64,000 bases of DNA from Pseudodesulfovibrio indicus (GCF_001563225.1 NZ_CP014206.1:1116001-1180000), one strand, 5' to 3'; counted from the first letter of the stretch, positions 17,225 to 26,050 are shown. Notes: generated by a model not told the origin, from the letters alone. A program made the numbers and translations.

Positions 17225-18345
17225 TGATCGACTACAACAAGCTGCGCGTTCGCATCCACCTCGACAACCTGCGCCACAACTACCGTCTCTTCACCGACCT
17301 CCACGACCGGGTCATCCCGGTCATCAAGTCCGACGCCTACGGCCACGGCCTGGTGGAGGTCGGCCGCGCCCTGGAGGCGGAGGGCGCGGACACCTTTGCC
17401 GTGGGGTTCGTCCACGAGGCGGCCAAGCTGCGCCGGTCAGGCTGCGCCAAGCGGATCATGGCCCTGCTCGGCCCGGTGGACGACGCGGACGTCCAGGCCC
17501 TCTGGGACCACGACATCCTGACCCCCATTTCCCATCGCGCCCAGCTTGAGCGCGTGGCCGAGGCCGCCGAGAAGAACGGTCCCCTGGCCATCGGCTTGAA
17601 GTTCGACACCGGCATGCGGCGGCTCGGTTTCCTGCCCGAGGAGGTGGACGAGGTCGCGGCCCTGCTGAAGGGGACCCGGCTGACCCCGGTCATGGCCACC
17701 TCCCACCTGGCCTCGGCGGACGTGCCGGGCAGGGAAGGGGAGGTCGCGTTGCAGGCCAAACGGTTCCAGGCCTGCCTGGACGGGCTGGCCCGCGCCGGGT
17801 TCGAGGTCGAGGCCAACCTGGCCAACTCCGCCGGGGGCATGGCCTTCGAGCACTGCCGGTTGGACTCCATGCGGCTCGGCATCGCGCTCTACGGCTGCGA
17901 TCCCCTGGAGGGCAACGGCCCGGGCCTTGGCAAATTGCTCAAGCCCGCCATGGAGGTCTCCACCCCGGTCATGCAGGTCCATCCGCTGAAGAAGGGCGAG
18001 TCCATCAGCTACGGCTGGACCTTCACCGCCGAGCGCGAGTCCATGGTGGCCATCGTGGGCGTGGGCTACGCCGACAACTACAGCCGCTCCCTGTCCAACG
18101 CGGGCGAGATGGTCATCCACGGCCGCCGCGCGCCGATCCGGGGGAGGGTGTGCATGCAGATGACCGCGGTTGACGTAACCGACATCATAGGCGAAGGGAT
18201 TGAGGTCCGGCCGGGCGACGAAGCCTGGCTCCTGGGCGGTCCGGGCGCGAACCCGATCACCCCCGAGGACCTGGCCGGGTGGTGGGGGACCATCACCTAC
18301 GAGGCGTTCTGCCTGCTGGGGCAGAACCCGCGCGAATTTTTGTGA
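17224..18345 (+). CDS. alr: Alanine racemase
   Basis: A 373-residue PLP enzyme that makes D-alanine for peptidoglycan. The PLP-lysine is K35 in VIPVIKSDAYGHG, the diagnostic motif; the C-terminal beta domain carries the catalytic-Tyr region VGYADNYSRSL and RVCMQMTAVDVT. Length is normal. Its ATG overlaps the mutL stop by one base, so it is translated by coupling and has no separate promoter in view. The last gene of the hldD-lptD-mutL-alr run may be the small gene at 18407. Confidence 0.95.
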   Translation: MIDYNKLRVRIHLDNLRHNYRLFTDLHDRVIPVIKSDAYGHGLVEVGRALEAEGADTFAVGFVHEAAKLRRSGCAKRIMALLGPVDDADVQALWDHDILTPISHRAQLERVAEAAEKNGPLAIGLKFDTGMRRLGFLPEEVDEVAALLKGTRLTPVMATSHLASADVPGREGEVALQAKRFQACLDGLARAGFEVEANLANSAGGMAFEHCRLDSMRLGIALYGCDPLEGNGPGLGKLLKPAMEVSTPVMQVHPLKKGESISYGWTFTAERESMVAIVGVGYADNYSRSLSNAGEMVIHGRRAPIRGRVCMQMTAVDVTDIIGEGIEVRPGDEAWLLGGPGANPITPEDLAGWWGTITYEAFCLLGQNPREFL

Positions 18346-18406
18346 TCTTGAACCGAACCTGAACGAACAACGCGAGGCCGCCCGAAGGCGGCCGGGGAGC
18401 ATGGAA

Positions 18407-18628
18407 ATGCCTGCAGTACAAGACGACGAATGGGTCGTGGCCGAGAGCTACCCCGTCAAGGAAATGGAAACCAACGGCGTGACCCCGGACTGGGTCGCGG
18501 GCAAGTGGTACGACGTGGCCGAGGACATGGCCCTGATCCCGGAGAACAACGTGCGGCTCATCATCGAGAACGGCGTCTGCCGGGTGGAGGTCTCCACCTA
18601 CCTCATGGAGTGCGTTCGCGGCTTCTAG
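18407..18628 (+). CDS. Small acidic protein, unknown
   Basis: A 73-residue acidic cytoplasmic protein (MPAVQDDEWVVAESYPVK...) with no recognised domain. The start at 18407 is favoured because GGGGAG ends about 7 nt upstream; the ATG at 18401 lies too close. It sits 61 nt after alr and directly before a strong terminator, so it is probably the last gene of that operon. Codon use matches its neighbours. Real gene likely, function unknown. Confidence 0.65.
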   Translation: MPAVQDDEWVVAESYPVKEMETNGVTPDWVAGKWYDVAEDMALIPENNVRLIIENGVCRVEVSTYLMECVRGF

Positions 18629-18650
18629 CCGTCAGCGCGTCCGGGAGCGA

Positions 18651-18685
18651 AGGCCCGGTCCCCGATGCGGGGGCCGGGCTTTTCT
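18651..18685 (+). terminator. Terminator closing the alr operon
   Basis: GGCCCGG-T-CCCC pairs with GGGG-G-CCGGGC around loop GATGC, followed by TTTTC. Confidence 0.85.
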
Positions 18686-18838
18686 GTGGGAAGTGGGGCG
18701 CGAGCGACAAATTCGTGGTTTTTTCGGGCGGTCCTGGCCCGGCCCGAACGGGGCTCGCACCCCCCTGTTTTTCTAACCTGCCGCCAGGCCGGAACTTCTT
18801 TTCCGAACGCCTGAATTTCCGTCTTTTTGTTGCCCCGT
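18686..18838. other. Intergenic region before the Pho box
   Basis: The 348-nt gap 18629-18976 contains the terminator above, a GC-rich hairpin around 18727-18763 (CGGGC...GCCCG arms), an AT-rich promoter-like zone and the Pho box. No open frame with a ribosome site was seen. Confidence 0.5.
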
Positions 18839-18856
18839 TTGTCACATAACTGTAAC
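18839..18856 (+). promoter_or_regulatory. Pho box
   Basis: TTGTCACATAACTGTAAC matches the 18-bp PhoB consensus CTGTCATAWAWCTGTCAY at 15 positions, with both 7-mer half-sites 11 bp apart. It lies 120 nt before the phoR-like gene, followed by further GTTAC-type words (to about 18895). Phosphate-starvation control of the phoR-pit-DUF47 run is inferred. Confidence 0.65.
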
Positions 18857-18976
18857 AAATGGAAACATTACAATTCAGTTACGATTGTGTTACACAGCGC
18901 ACGCGTTCGGCGAAAGAGGTACTTGATCAGGTTGATCAACAATGTAACCGCTGAACGCGCCATCAAGGACGAGGCA

Positions 18977-20770
18977 ATGAAACTGCGCTCTTTTCAGATG
19001 CGGATCCTGTTGTGGACCTGGGGGTTGCTCCTCATGGCCATGGCCGTGATCTTCTTCTACTCCACGAGCATCGTGGGCGACGAATTGGTCACCGAAGCCG
19101 AGATCAGGACCAGGCACCAGATCGAGGCCATCGAATGGCTCATCCGGGATCACCCGCTGTTCGAGTCCGAAAAGGACTTCGCGGAGTGGCTGGACGCCCT
19201 TGCCTTCAAGCTCAATTCACGGATCACCTACATCGTCGACGGCCGCGTGGTGGCCGATTCCGAAGTGCCCTTCGCCGATCTCGGCACTTTGGACGACCAC
19301 AGCCATCGGCCCGAGGTCGTGGCCGCTCTCAAGGACGGATGGGGGGTCAACTCCCGCCATTCCGACACTCTGGAGAAGGAGATGCTCTACGTGGCCCGGC
19401 AGTTCCCGGGGGTGCCCGCCGTGGATGAGGGCGTGCTGCGCATGGCCGTGCCGTTCTCCCACGTCAGCGCGCGGCTCAACCTGCTGCGGTCCAACCTGAT
19501 CTGGATTTTCCTCTCGACCTTCGGCGCGGCGGTGCTCCTGAGCATGTTCATGTCGCGCAACATGGGCCGCGAGATCCGGGCGTTCTCCGAGCTGGCCCGG
19601 TCCATCGGCGAGGGCGACTACTCGAAGAGGCTGCGCGTCCTGCCCGGCGGCGAGTTCAAGCCCCTGGCCCACGCGGTCAACGCCATGGCTCAGTCCATCG
19701 AGCGCAACATCGAGCTGATCAAGGACCAGAAGGGACAGCTCCAGGCCGTGTTCGGCGGCATGCGCGAGGGCGTCCTGACCCTGGATTCCAACGGGCGCAT
19801 CGAGTCCTTCAACACCGCTCTCGACGACATGTTCAACATCCCGGAGACGGCCGTGGGGCGTTCGCCCATCGAGGTCATCCGGCGGTACGAGATACAGGAC
19901 CTGGTGGACCGGGTCCTTGCCGACCCCTCGGAGCAGGCGCGTTCCATCCAGATCGACATCATGGACACGCGCACCGTGGAGGTCTCGGCGGAGCGGTTCC
20001 TGGACCAGAACGGCGTGCGCAAGATCATCCTGGTCTTCTACGACATCACCGAAATGAAGCGCAGCGAGAAGAGCCTCAAGGACTTCGTGGCCAACGCCTC
20101 GCACCAGTTGCGCACCCCCCTGACCTCCATCAAGGGATACACCGAGACCCTGCTCGACATGCCCCCGGCGGACCCCGCCGACGGGCGGCGGTTCCTGGAG
20201 ACCGTGCTCAAGAACGCGGACCACATGGACAAGGTCATCTCGTCCATGCTGGCCCTGGCCAAGTCCGAGCAGGCGGGCAAGCGGCTCCGGCTCGGCCCGC
20301 TGTCCGGGCGCGAGCATCTGTCGCGGGCCATCGACGACCTGGCCGTGTGGGCCGGGGAGCGGTCCGTGACCTTCCGCACCCGGACCCCGGAAGACGAAAT
20401 GTACGTCATGGGCGAGACCGACGGGCTGCTGCACGTCTTCCACAATCTGCTGAACAACGCCGTGAAATACTCGCCCCACGGCGGGGTGATCACGGTCAGC
20501 GCAGAGGACGACGGCGAGTCCATCGTCTTTTGCGTGGAAGACCAGGGGCCGGGCATATCAAGGGAACATTCCACCAAGGTGTTCGAACGGTTCTACCGGG
20601 TGGACGAGAATACTATAGACGGCTCCGGCAGCGCCGGGCTCGGCCTGGCCATCTGCCGCCGCATCGTCAAGAACTTCGGCGGCGAGATTTGGCACGACGG
20701 GTACGGCGAGGATGTTCGGGGGGCGCGGTTCTGCTTCCGCCTGAACAAGCCTGCGGAGAAGACGCCGTAG
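18977..20770 (+). CDS. phoR: PhoR-like sensor histidine kinase
   Basis: A 597-residue membrane kinase: TM1 (about 9-31), periplasmic sensor (about 32-165), TM2 (about 170-190), HAMP, PAS (about 245-350), HisKA with phosphoacceptor H376 in NASHQLRTPL, and HATPase_c with N-box HNLLNNAVKYSP, DQGPGIS and GLGLAIC. The phosphoacceptor motif and PAS placement are those of the PhoR group. AAGGA precedes ATG 18977. A Pho box upstream and a phosphate transporter 39 nt downstream support a phosphate role. No phoB response regulator is in the window, so the partner must lie elsewhere. Confidence 0.85.
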   Translation: MKLRSFQMRILLWTWGLLLMAMAVIFFYSTSIVGDELVTEAEIRTRHQIEAIEWLIRDHPLFESEKDFAEWLDALAFKLNSRITYIVDGRVVADSEVPFADLGTLDDHSHRPEVVAALKDGWGVNSRHSDTLEKEMLYVARQFPGVPAVDEGVLRMAVPFSHVSARLNLLRSNLIWIFLSTFGAAVLLSMFMSRNMGREIRAFSELARSIGEGDYSKRLRVLPGGEFKPLAHAVNAMAQSIERNIELIKDQKGQLQAVFGGMREGVLTLDSNGRIESFNTALDDMFNIPETAVGRSPIEVIRRYEIQDLVDRVLADPSEQARSIQIDIMDTRTVEVSAERFLDQNGVRKIILVFYDITEMKRSEKSLKDFVANASHQLRTPLTSIKGYTETLLDMPPADPADGRRFLETVLKNADHMDKVISSMLALAKSEQAGKRLRLGPLSGREHLSRAIDDLAVWAGERSVTFRTRTPEDEMYVMGETDGLLHVFHNLLNNAVKYSPHGGVITVSAEDDGESIVFCVEDQGPGISREHSTKVFERFYRVDENTIDGSGSAGLGLAICRRIVKNFGGEIWHDGYGEDVRGARFCFRLNKPAEKTP

Positions 20771-20809
20771 GCAATCTCTAACCAATTCCCTCGGAAGAGG
20801 GGCGTTACG

Positions 20810-22048
20810 ATGGATATCTACGATCTGTTCCTATACATGTCCGTGGGGGCCGGGTTCCTCATGGCGTTCAACCTGGGAGCCAACGACGTGGCCAACTCCA
20901 TGGCCTCGGCCGTGGGCGCCCGGGCCATCACCGTGAAGCAGGCCGTGTTCATTGCGGGCATCCTGAACTTCATCGGCGCGGTCTTTCTCGGCTCTCACGT
21001 GACCGCGACCATCAGCAAGGGGATCATCAACCCCGACGTGATCACCGATCCCAAGCTGATCATGATAGGCATGTTCGCCGCGCTCCTGGCGGCCGGGCTG
21101 TGGGTCCTGGTGGCCACGTTGACGTCGTTGCCGGTCTCCTCCACGCACTCCATCGTCGGGGCCATCATGGGCTTCGGCCTGGTGGCGGGCGGGCCGGACG
21201 TGGTCAACTGGCTCAAGATGGGCGGCATCGTCCTGTCCTGGATCATCTCCCCGTTCTTCGCCGCCGCCATCGCCTACTTCATCTTCACCCACATTCGAAA
21301 ATACATCCTCTTCAAACGAAACTTCATTCACCAGGCCAAGGTATGGGCGCCCATCTGGGTGGCCATCACGCTGTCCATGATCTCCCTCTCGTTCCTGTAC
21401 AAGACCCCGGCCGGCAAGTCCCTGGGGCTGCACTGGCTGAGCTCCCTCGGCATCGCCGCCGCCCTGTCCTTCCTGGCCTGGCTCGGCGCCCGCATCTTCG
21501 TGGCGCGGTTCGTCATGGACGAGGAGGAGGGGGCCGAGGGCGTGGAGCGGGTCTTCCGCAAGATGCAGGTGGGCACGTCCTGTTACGTGGCCCTGTCCCA
21601 GGGCGCCAACGACGTGGCCAACGCCATCGGCCCGGTGGCGGCCATCTACCTGATCGCCAAGGAGCACAAGCTGCTGGCCACCGCCGCCGTGCCCTGGCCC
21701 ATGCTCGTGCTGGGCGGCCTGGGCATCGCCGTGGGCATCGCCGTCCTGGGCCACAAGGTCATGTCCACCGTGGGCGAAAAAATCACCACCCTGACCAATA
21801 CGCGCGGATTCGCCGTTGACTTCGGCGCCGCCTCCACCGTATTGGTCGCCTCCAACCTTGGACTGCCGGTCTCCACGACCCATGCCGCCGTGGGCGGCGT
21901 GGTCGGCGTGGGTCTGGCGCGCGGCTTTTCGGCGGTCGACTTTCGCGTGCTCCTGCGCATCGTCGCCTACTGGATCGCCACCGTCCCCATCGCCGCCCTG
22001 ACCAGCATTGTTATCTTTGTGCTGCTCAAATGGTTGTGTTACGGCTAG
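20810..22048 (+). CDS. pit: Inorganic phosphate transporter, PiT family
   Basis: A 412-residue integral membrane phosphate symporter with about 10 transmembrane segments. It carries the duplicated PiT signature: NLGANDVANSMASAVG near the N-terminus and SQGANDVANAIGPVA in the second half, each followed by a VSTTH/VSSTH segment. A hydrophilic loop (about 225-250, EEEGAEGVERV) separates the halves. AGAGG precedes the ATG. It lies between a PhoR-like kinase and a DUF47 protein, the usual Pit partner, so low-affinity phosphate uptake under Pho control is likely. Confidence 0.94.
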   Translation: MDIYDLFLYMSVGAGFLMAFNLGANDVANSMASAVGARAITVKQAVFIAGILNFIGAVFLGSHVTATISKGIINPDVITDPKLIMIGMFAALLAAGLWVLVATLTSLPVSSTHSIVGAIMGFGLVAGGPDVVNWLKMGGIVLSWIISPFFAAAIAYFIFTHIRKYILFKRNFIHQAKVWAPIWVAITLSMISLSFLYKTPAGKSLGLHWLSSLGIAAALSFLAWLGARIFVARFVMDEEEGAEGVERVFRKMQVGTSCYVALSQGANDVANAIGPVAAIYLIAKEHKLLATAAVPWPMLVLGGLGIAVGIAVLGHKVMSTVGEKITTLTNTRGFAVDFGAASTVLVASNLGLPVSTTHAAVGGVVGVGLARGFSAVDFRVLLRIVAYWIATVPIAALTSIVIFVLLKWLCYG

Positions 22049-22090
22049 GTTACGAAACTGCAAAAACCCCTTTCAACGAGGTCGCATGAT

Positions 22091-22765
22091 ATGTCTTTGA
22101 GAATTCCCTTCTTCGGTTTGCTCGGCAACCGTTCCCCCATGGAAGGCCTTGTCGAGCACTACGACAAGATCGCCGAGTGCATCGCAGCCATCGACGACTC
22201 CCTGGAGTGCTACGTCTCCGGCGGCATGTGCCGCGAGTTCGAGGAGTTGACCAAGGCCGTGGACGAGATCGAGAACCACGCCGACTCGATCAAGCGGAAC
22301 ATCCGCAACCACCTGCCCAAGGGGCTCTTCATGGCCGTGGAGAAGCACCTGTTCCTGTCCTACACCAAGAGCCAGGACAATATCCTGGACGCGGCCCAGG
22401 ACGCCTTGCACTGGCTGGCCATGCGCCCGGTGCTCATTCCCGAGGAAATCCAGAAGGGGATGATCTACCTCCTGGATTCCGTGGCCAAATGCACCGTGCT
22501 GCTCGGACCGGCGCTCAAGTCCACCATCGCCCTGACCAACGGCGAGTCCCTGGACCGCGAGGGCACCAAGGAGTGCTACCGCAAGGTCCGGCGCGAGCGC
22601 GACGAGGTCCGCCGCCAGAAGAACGATCTGCAGAAGAAAATCTACCAGATGGACATTGATTTCAAGGACATCTACCAGCTCATCCACTTCGTGGACTGCC
22701 TCGACAACATGGGCCACAACACGGAGAATTGCGCGGAGCTGCTGCGCTCCATGATCGCGCGGTAG
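22091..22765 (+). CDS. DUF47 / TIGR00153 family protein (Pit-associated PhoU-like)
   Basis: A 224-residue all-helical cytoplasmic protein of the DUF47 group, distantly PhoU-like, commonly encoded with Pit transporters and thought to modulate them. The N-terminal IPFFGLLGNRSPMEGL and the helix EIENHADSIKRNIRNHLPKG are family features. It lies 42 nt after pit on the same strand. A strong bidirectional terminator follows at 22809-22843. Confidence 0.9.
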   Translation: MSLRIPFFGLLGNRSPMEGLVEHYDKIAECIAAIDDSLECYVSGGMCREFEELTKAVDEIENHADSIKRNIRNHLPKGLFMAVEKHLFLSYTKSQDNILDAAQDALHWLAMRPVLIPEEIQKGMIYLLDSVAKCTVLLGPALKSTIALTNGESLDREGTKECYRKVRRERDEVRRQKNDLQKKIYQMDIDFKDIYQLIHFVDCLDNMGHNTENCAELLRSMIAR

Positions 22766-22808
22766 ACGGGGCGCCGAGCGCGTTCCCCAAACATTTCACG
22801 GCACGGCC

Positions 22809-22843
22809 AAAGGCCCGGCGTTTTCTCGCGCCGGGCCTTTTTT
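22809..22843 (+). terminator. Bidirectional terminator between DUF47 gene and YbaY-like gene
   Basis: AAGGCCCGGCG pairs with CGCCGGGCCTT across a short loop, with T-runs usable from the plus strand (TTTTTTA) and A-rich flank for the minus strand. Confidence 0.9.
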
Positions 22844-23306
22844 ATCGGGTCTTCTTGGAGGGAGGGACGACCTGAATCTCCACCGGTTCGTCCTCTGGCT
22901 GGGCAAAGGGATCGATGCGCGCGCTCCCGGCAAAGAGCACCTGGCCGTTCAGCTCGATGCGCGCGGCCAGGGCGTAGCGCAGCCGCTGGTGGATCTTGGC
23001 CGGGTCGTAGCGCAGCACCGCCGGAAAGGGCGGGGCGGCCTGGACCGGGATAAAGGTGGAGGCCACGGTGCGGTCCGTCGGGTCCAGCCGGGAGAGGTCC
23101 TCCAGGGACAGGAACAGGGTGCAGCGCGGGGGCAGCAGCATCCGCGCGCGGTAGGTCACCGAGGCCCGCAGCTGGGCCGTGGCCGCCGGGTCGACGGCGG
23201 GGCCTTCGGTCCGCTTTTCGGCGCATCCGGCACCCAGAAGAAGGGCCGGAAGCAGGGCCAGGAGCGTGGCGGTCCACAGGACCGGTCCGGGGATCGTTCG
23301 TTTCAT
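22842..23306 (-). CDS. YbaY-type lipoprotein
   Basis: A 154-residue lipoprotein: signal with lipobox LLGAGC (Cys about 28), then a single beta-rich domain that matches the YbaY/YscW family (start VTYRARMLLPPRCTLFLSLEDLS, then FPAVLRYDPAKI and RIELNGQVLFAG). Members are outer-membrane or periplasmic lipoproteins of unclear role, sometimes called secretin pilotins. It is monocistronic, divergent from the TPR/HD-GYP pair, ending in the shared terminator. Confidence 0.8.
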   Translation of the reverse strand: MKRTIPGPVLWTATLLALLPALLLGAGCAEKRTEGPAVDPAATAQLRASVTYRARMLLPPRCTLFLSLEDLSRLDPTDRTVASTFIPVQAAPPFPAVLRYDPAKIHQRLRYALAARIELNGQVLFAGSARIDPFAQPEDEPVEIQVVPPSKKTR

Positions 23307-23403
23307 CGCACCTCCATCGTTGCGGCATCCTACATCTTTTCATTCTCCCTTTCCAGTGGCGGGGGACGCCCTCGGGACCCTTGAATTTCCGTGCGGAAAA
23401 GTC

Positions 23404-23432
23404 TTGATATTGAAAATCAGTTTCAATACACT
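23404..23432 (+). promoter_or_regulatory. Promoter overlapped by Fur-like box
   Basis: TTGATA (23404-23409), 17-nt spacer, TACACT (23427-23432). The spacer is filled by ATTGAAAATCAGTTTCAAT (23409-23427), an imperfect palindrome with TTGAAA/TTTCAA arms that resembles Desulfovibrio Fur sites. It precedes the TPR and HD-GYP genes by about 170 nt. Confidence 0.5.
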
Positions 23433-23598
23433 GCGCCCATGCCGAATGTCCCAGTCCGACCTCGATCCGTTGTCCGAGTGTTCCTTCCCGCCGTGCGCCG
23501 TCCCGCCGTTTCGGGTCCGCTTTCCGCCGGGCGATGTACCCGCCGGTCCGCCAGGGGCGAGGCCGGTGTCCATCAACCCAACCCGAAGGAGTACTGCC

Positions 23599-23922
23599 AT
23601 GAGCTCGCTGAAGAAACTCGGACTGCTGAACCGCCAGGGAATGCTCGCCTGCAACGAAGGCCGTTGCCAGGACGCCCTGTTCCAATTGACCCAGGCCGAC
23701 CGGCTGGCCCGGTCCATGGAATCTCCGCTGCACGAAGCCAAGGTGCGCAACAACATGGGCGTGGTCTACCAGATGAACGGCAAGTTCGAGGAGGCGCGCG
23801 TCTGCTTCCGCATCGCCGCCGACCGCGCCGTGGCCGGAGCCGGGGACGGCAATTGCCTGCACCGGACCATCAACCGCAACCTGGACAACCTGCTCACCCG
23901 GTCCAAGGGCGCGGAGGCCTAG
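23599..23922 (+). CDS. Small TPR-like protein
   Basis: A 107-residue cytoplasmic protein made of tetratricopeptide-like helix pairs (GLLNRQGMLACNEGRCQDALFQL; KVRNNMGVVYQMNGKFEEARVCFRIA), implying protein-protein interaction. GAAGGAG lies 7 nt before ATG 23599. It is 2 nt from the HD-GYP gene and very likely co-translated; it may be an adaptor for that enzyme. Specific function unknown. Confidence 0.8.
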   Translation: MSSLKKLGLLNRQGMLACNEGRCQDALFQLTQADRLARSMESPLHEAKVRNNMGVVYQMNGKFEEARVCFRIAADRAVAGAGDGNCLHRTINRNLDNLLTRSKGAEA

Positions 23923-23924
23923 GC

Positions 23925-24605
23925 ATGTCCGCATTTCAGTCGGCCTCGGCAGCGGTCCATTCGCTGTCGAGGCCGGAACGCGACTGGGCGTCCTCCAACC
24001 ATTGCATCACCACCGCCCTGCACCAGTTCGCGGAGTCGCTGGGCAATGCCATCGACGCCAAGGACCCGCACACGTCCATGCACTCCGACGAGGTGGCCGA
24101 GGTGTCCCGCGTCCTTGCCCTGGCCATGGGGCTGCCCCGGCGCGCCGCGGACATCATCCACGTGGCGGGCCACCTGCACGACATCGGCAAGATCGGCGTG
24201 CCGGATTCGGTGTTGCGGAAAAAAGGCCCCCTGGACACCACGGAGTGGCGCGCCATCCGCAACCACCCGGAGGCCGGGGCCGCCATCCTCCAGCCCGTGG
24301 CCGCCCTGCGCGACCTCGGCGTGGTGGACATGGTCCTGCACCATCACGAGCGATGGGACGGCAAGGGGTATCCGCACGGCCTCAAGGGCACCATGATCCC
24401 GCTCGGCGCGCGGATCATCAGCGTGGCCGACACCCTGTCCGCCATGCTCCAGGACCGGCCCTACCGCAATGCATTGTCAATGGACCGCGCGTGCGGAGAA
24501 ATCTCAGGCTGCGCCGGAACCCAGTTCGACCCCACCGTGGTCGTGGCCTTCCGTTCCGCATTCGACGACATTCGGCGCCTGGTCACGCCGCCCGGCGAGG
24601 GATGA
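23925..24605 (+). CDS. HD-GYP domain protein, putative c-di-GMP phosphodiesterase
   Basis: A 226-residue protein that is almost entirely one HD-GYP domain: HSDEVAEVSR, HDIGKIGVPD, a conserved HPEAGAAIL, then HHHERWDGKGYPHGLKG with intact GYP, and a following ADTLSAM. Such enzymes hydrolyse cyclic di-GMP to GMP. No receiver or membrane domain is present, so the preceding TPR protein may supply the input. The ATG at 23925 starts 2 nt after the TPR stop. A Fur-like box upstream suggests iron control. A repeat block begins 37 nt after its stop. Confidence 0.92.
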   Translation: MSAFQSASAAVHSLSRPERDWASSNHCITTALHQFAESLGNAIDAKDPHTSMHSDEVAEVSRVLALAMGLPRRAADIIHVAGHLHDIGKIGVPDSVLRKKGPLDTTEWRAIRNHPEAGAAILQPVAALRDLGVVDMVLHHHERWDGKGYPHGLKGTMIPLGARIISVADTLSAMLQDRPYRNALSMDRACGEISGCAGTQFDPTVVVAFRSAFDDIRRLVTPPGEG

Positions 24606-24642
24606 CGCGGAGCTGCCGGCGACCTGGATGCCGTCGAGGGAA

Positions 24643-25114
24643 GCCTCCGGCGGCTGGGGCGCTGCCCCAGACCCCGCCAGGGAACCCTTTGAAAAGGGTT
24701 CCCTGGACCCTCCCAAACTTTTTGTCGCTCGCTTCGCTCGGGTCCGTGCGGGCGCGGAGGGTCGAGTTTTGGGGGAGGTGGAAGGGGGAGGTGTGCGGTT
24801 TGGCGGGAGTGTCGGCGGGTGGCGGGGATGCGGTGTCCCTGATGGTTCGCGCCGGACGTCTGCGGCGCGCGGTCAGCCGCCCGGCGCGAACCATCCGGGA
24901 CGGTTGCCCACGCCGCCGGACCGGACGGGGGCCAAGGGAAAGTGTCAGGGCGGCGTGTTAAAACTCTGGAAAGGAAGAGGCCTTATCTTGAACCTCGAAC
25001 CTCGCGAAGCGACCCAAAAAGTTTGGGAAAAGGAGGGGATGGGGGTCCGGGGGAAGGGGAGGAAACAACCCTTTTCAAAGGGTTTTTCCTCCCCTTCCCC
25101 CGGCCGCCGGAGGC
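24643..25114. repeat. Intergenic repeat block 1 bounded by inverted GCCTCCGGCGGC ends
   Basis: The left end GCCTCCGGCGGC (24643-24654) and right end GCCGCCGGAGGC (25103-25114) are perfect 12-bp inverted repeats. Inside the left arm is the hairpin AGGGAACCCTTT/AAAGGGTTCCCT and a TTTTTGTCGCTCGCTTCGCTC word (about 24719-24740); the right arm has a long GGGGAAGGGGAGG hairpin. The same two arms occur at 30831-30935 and about 31281-31401. The centre (24790-25000) contains only a GGTTCGCGCCGG/CCGGCGCGAACC inverted repeat and no gene. No transposase is present. Confidence 0.8.
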
Positions 25115-25120
25115 GCAAAA

Positions 25121-25157
25121 AAAAAGGGCGGACGCGCGCAGCGCGTCCGCCCTTTTT
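25121..25157 (-). terminator. Terminator after mrp
   Basis: A 17-bp perfect stem AAAAAGGGCGGACGCGC / GCGCGTCCGCCCTTTTT with loop GCA; symmetrical, so usable from both strands. Confidence 0.92.
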
Positions 25158-25174
25158 GATGGCTGATGGCCCGG

Positions 25175-26050
25175 CTACGCCTTGGGCGGGTCGGGGAGGG
25201 AGAGGATGGGCTGGATGATTTGTTCCATGGCTTGTCCGGTGGCGGTATCGCGGTGGACCTTCATGAAGGGGAACCCTTCGTCGCCGGAGTCGGCCACGGC
25301 GGGGTCGAGGGGGATGCGTCCCAGGAACCGGACGCCCGCTTCCTTGGCCAGTTCCTCGCCGCCGCCGGACTTGAAGATGTTGTGCACCTTGCCGCAGTCG
25401 GGGCAGGCGAAGCCGGACATGTTTTCAACGATGCCGAGCACGCGGTTGCCCACTTCGCCCACAAAGGACACGGACCGGCGCACGTCGTCCACGGCCACGC
25501 CCTGGGGGGTGGTGACGATGACGGCCATGGCGGTGGGGCCGAGGGTCTGGAGGGCGGACAGCGGTTCGTCGCCGGTGCCGGGGGGACAGTCGACCACGAG
25601 GAAGTCGAGGTCGCCCCACATGACGTCCTCCACGAACTGCTTGATCAGGCCGATCTTGACCGGTCCGCGCCAGATGACGGCCTGTCGGTCGTCGGGCAGC
25701 ATGAAGCCCAGGGACATGACGGACAGGTTCCTGGACCAGGGCACCGGCTCCATGATCTGGTCGCCGATGTGCGGCTGCTGGCCCTTGAGGGAGAGAAGCC
25801 GGGGCACGCTCGGGCCGTGCACGTCCACGTCCAGCAGGCCGACCTTCTTGCCGGCCAGGGACAGGGCCACGGCGATGTTGGCGGCCACGGTGGATTTGCC
25901 CACGCCGCCCTTGCCGGACATGACCACGATCTTGTGCTTGATGCGGCTCAGGGTTTTTTGCAGTTTCTGCTCTTCGGGGTTGTCGCAGCCGTTGGCGCTG
26001 GAACAGCTCCCGTCAGGTGCGGCAGACGCACATCCTTCACAACCACTCAT
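25175..26050 (-). CDS. Mrp/NBP35-family P-loop ATPase (iron-sulfur carrier)
   Basis: A 291-residue cytoplasmic ATPase of the Mrp/ApbC/NBP35 group, which carry and transfer Fe-S clusters. It has the deviant Walker A GKGGVGKST (about 45-53), LLDVDVHGPSVPRL, a VVDCPPGTGDE Walker B region, and the CPDC pair that binds a bridging cluster. The N-terminus is Cys-rich (CEGCASA, SCSSANGC), as in NBP35-type proteins, giving a second possible cluster site. It lies 113 nt after a NifX-like gene on the same strand. In Desulfovibrio the related MrpORP protein works with a NifX-family protein under a sigma-54 activator, as here. Confidence 0.92.
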   Translation of the reverse strand: MSGCEGCASAAPDGSCSSANGCDNPEEQKLQKTLSRIKHKIVVMSGKGGVGKSTVAANIAVALSLAGKKVGLLDVDVHGPSVPRLLSLKGQQPHIGDQIMEPVPWSRNLSVMSLGFMLPDDRQAVIWRGPVKIGLIKQFVEDVMWGDLDFLVVDCPPGTGDEPLSALQTLGPTAMAVIVTTPQGVAVDDVRRSVSFVGEVGNRVLGIVENMSGFACPDCGKVHNIFKSGGGEELAKEAGVRFLGRIPLDPAVADSGDEGFPFMKVHRDTATGQAMEQIIQPILSLPDPPKA

